A stretch of 64,000 nt of DNA from Pomacea canaliculata (taxonomy: Eukaryota; Mollusca; Gastropoda; Architaenioglossa; Ampullariidae): assembly GCF_003073045.1 (NCBI RefSeq), contig NC_037594.1:22822927-22886926 (forward strand). Reading direction: 5' to 3'. Positions 61,656 to 64,000 of this stretch are shown here, in pieces. The notes under the pieces were generated by a model. It was not told the origin of the DNA. It did no database searches and saw nothing but the letters and a program-made list of their open reading frames with translations. A program made the position numbers and the translations under genes. Position 1 is the first letter of the stretch. Every line of letters starts with the position of its first letter.

Positions 61656-62679
61656 AATTTGCACAATCAGATAAATCTGGAGGAAACCATAAAAAACTAA
61701 CACTTTTTGGCATTGTAAAGAGTGATCCTTATTTTCTGCTACATGCATTTAAGAAATAACTATGTCATAATCCACTAGTTGGATTCTTATAGTCATGAAT
61801 TTTTATTCTTAAAGCTGTCCTTTTTAAAACTGTCTTTATTGTTGTTATGATCAAAGAAAATCTGTTGTTCTTATTATTTGTTAAAGAAATACATTGATGT
61901 ATGTCATAAATACGGAAACAAATGCATAAAAAAAATAGGAAAAAGAATGAATAGTCATAGTCTCAAAGCAATGAGAAATAAAGCACTGATATCAGTATAT
62001 ACTTAGTACTATTAAGTATTGGTGTAATTAGTAGCCATATCTTCTAGTCTAATCTTATGAGTCAAATGATACATACAAAGGAGAGAGATTTCTTTTTTAC
62101 TGCACAAGACAAGTTTGAAGAAGCATAATGTTACAAAGAATATTATAATTATTATAAAATTGCCAATGGCAGACTCAAAGAAGGAAGAGAATTGTTTATA
62201 CAGCCTCCCAGTAGTAGGAAAACCATTGACATGCATATACAACTGACATAATAATTTATAATCTTACTTAATAATGGTAACCAGAACCATAGAATATGGT
62301 AACCAGAACCATAATAAGTAATCATAAAGATAATAAGCTAAAGAAATATATCTGATGATTAACATTCCATCATTACATTCTATAATCAGAAAACTTGGTG
62401 GCAGTGGCTGAAAGTGTTTAAACTTAAAACTCTGTAAAGCTGTTTGTAGTATGAAAGTTGCTCACAACGGACACACATTATATAGATCTGTATTGATAAA
62501 CAACATACCATAATCTCTTCACGACCATGATGCTCAGAACTTATATCTTATCACTTACATTTTAGCCGATTTCACCTGCCAAAGTAATTAATATTATACA
62601 TCGTTGAGAATTTCTTACACTTGGTGGCGTGTTCTTTTCTTAATCATACACATATCCCTGCCAACAGCGCAATCCTCAC
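61656..62679. other. Intronic or upstream DNA of the GALNT gene
   Basis: AT-rich, with a small direct duplication of TATGGTAACCAGAACCATA-like sequence at 62273-62312. No gene was recognised. Confidence 0.4.
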
Positions 62680-62902
62680 CTGTGTTCTCATAGGACGCAC
62701 CTGACTAGCGACACCACGTCTGCACTAGCAGTACCAGTTGAGCCTACATCGCTAACAACAAAATTAATGTTATAAAAACGAACACTATTCACTTAAAGAA
62801 AACAGACGCTTATCAAAAATTTAAATAATATAAACAATTTACATATAATGAGAGCAGAACGCTAGATCAGTTATTTGTTAACGACGTAAGAAACAAATTT
62901 CG
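62680..62902. promoter_or_regulatory. Candidate bidirectional promoter
   Basis: On the minus strand a good donor (ACACAG then gtgagg) would end a GALNT 5' UTR exon at 62680. On the plus strand a good donor (CCCAGA then gtaagt) ends an exon at 62947. The two transcripts would start back to back within roughly 200 bases. No TATA box is obvious. The arrangement is inferred from splice signals only. Confidence 0.4.
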
Positions 62903-64000
62903 ATGGTGGAGGGAGATAAGCGCTACAAGCGTAGAGAGCGGCCCAGAGTAAGTAAATAGAGCCCCTGCTAGGGAAGTTCTCCAGGGTGGGTAGTTGGGTA
63001 GGGATTATTCTCCAAACCGTTGTATGCAATTGTAAAAGCCTTAGGTTGATCGAACCTTCTTGTTCTGCGGAGTATCATGAGCTGATTGAAGAAAGATAAC
63101 GTCTATTTAGAAAAAAAGCACCAGATCCAAACACGACATGGATCCTCTTTCACATCTAAAACAGTTGTATAATCCGTGGTAGCAACAGCCACTCGTAATA
63201 GCTACAACTGCTATTCATTGTAAGCTGTTCACACGGATGTATAAGTATTCAGTAGTTTATATGAGCCCAAAATAGAAATTCACAAGGGTTTTCTTTAACC
63301 GTGCGTCAGTTTGTCATTTGGATCTATCGATCAGTAATGGGGTGGAAGGCATTTTTAAGTACTAAAGCAAAAAACATTAAAGTAATTTATAATGATTTAT
63401 TTTGCCTACTCCTCAGTTTTGCGTCACTTTTTTATTGCTTCACTTTCAAAATATTCCTTATCAGTAAAGTTTAAATATAAACATGCAATAGTTTAAAGTA
63501 AAATTCATATGAATATTTTCTATTGTGCATAATCTATGGCAAGAATAAGTTTGGCTAGTTATTCATATTTTTATTGGACCTTTAAGGTGTGTTGACACTT
63601 TTGCATACTCTTGCAAATTGATGTTGTCTTATTTTACAAGTTAAAATTTATTTGTTTTGTTTTAGATGGCATCAGACGAAACGGAGTCAACTTGTAAGGA
63701 ATCGCAGATCAAGAACTTTTGCACTAATATCTTGCCAGCAGTTGCTAGAAGTATTCAAAATGGGAGCAGCCTGCAAGAAATCAGTAGCATGCTGGTTGAA
63801 AGTGAAAACTTTAAGTCAGCAGTTTTGTCTTGGAGAGATCCAGAATCTTCATTGAATCTTTTTCAGTGGACAATAGTAAACAAAAGGTGTGATGCTCTTA
63901 AGCTTCTTCATCAGCAGTACCCAGCATTTTTGTCTGGCATGGTGACCACCAGTGGCCAGCTTGGACAGAAATGTGCATCTTTTGAGCTGGAATACATCAA
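62903..64000 (+). CDS. Unrecognised gene, 5' part only (runs off the window)
   Basis: The exon at 63666-64000 is open to the window edge and starts after the strong acceptor tttgttttgttttag. It reads MASDETESTCKESQIKNF, CTNILPAVARSIQNGSSLQE and so on for 111 residues without a stop. An upstream exon (62903-62947, ATG GTG GAG ... CCC AGA then gtaagt) joins in phase 0 and would add MVEGDKRYKRRERPR. The second ATG has the better start context after splicing, so either may be used. A segment with FQWTIVNKRCDALKLLHQQY resembles an ankyrin-type helix pair, but one unit is too little for an assignment. Function is unknown. Confidence 0.7.

Noticed and set aside
63652-63855. Short ORF starting MFCFRW at the right edge
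   Set aside because: It overlaps the acceptor tract and lies out of frame with the exon that stays open from 63666 to the window end.

Overview
The window is intron-rich eukaryotic DNA. It is AT-rich, with canonical GT-AG introns, long non-coding gaps and many small degenerate transposon pieces. The gene set and protein divergence (an animal Glass-type eye transcription factor, a mucin-type GalNAc-transferase, a mitochondrial ornithine aminotransferase) point to an invertebrate animal. A lophotrochozoan, most likely a mollusc, fits best, but the sequence alone does not fix the species. No bacterial operon, CRISPR array or confident tRNA/rRNA gene was seen.

Layout. (1) 2.66-6.65 kb, plus strand: a complete 8-exon ornithine aminotransferase (441 aa). 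Its seventh intron appears to use a GC donor. (2) 9.24-10.64 kb: a decayed non-LTR retrotransposon. (3) 10.6-20.8 kb: a gene-poor, repeat-laden stretch with a tRNA-like SINE, two decayed THAP-domain copies, a roughly 300-bp tandem duplication and a TA-flanked MITE. (4) 20.86-28.36 kb, plus strand: a Glass-type five-zinc-finger gene with a candidate TATA promoter and non-coding first exon. An L2/CR1-like LINE fragment lies in its first intron, and the coding exons carry two apparent frame breaks. (5) 34.39-38.60 kb, plus strand: a complete 10-exon aldo-keto reductase (320 aa). (6) 45.83-58.54 kb, minus strand: a complete polypeptide N-acetylgalactosaminyltransferase of the GALNT1/13 type. It has two alternative versions of one lectin-domain exon. 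(7) 62.9-64.0 kb, plus strand: the 5' end of an unrecognised gene, head-to-head with the GALNT gene and running off the window.

The genes do not form a pathway. They are independent housekeeping, developmental and secretory-pathway loci. The most interesting item is the duplicated lectin exon pair in the GALNT gene (51104-51238 and 47672-47797). The two exons have the same phase and the same flanking joins, and both keep the cysteine pair. Only one keeps the sugar-contacting CLD aspartate and the QxW motif. This looks like a splice switch that would change the lectin specificity of the enzyme.

All exon joins were derived by hand from reading frame, splice consensus and recalled family conservation. 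No alignment or transcript data were available.
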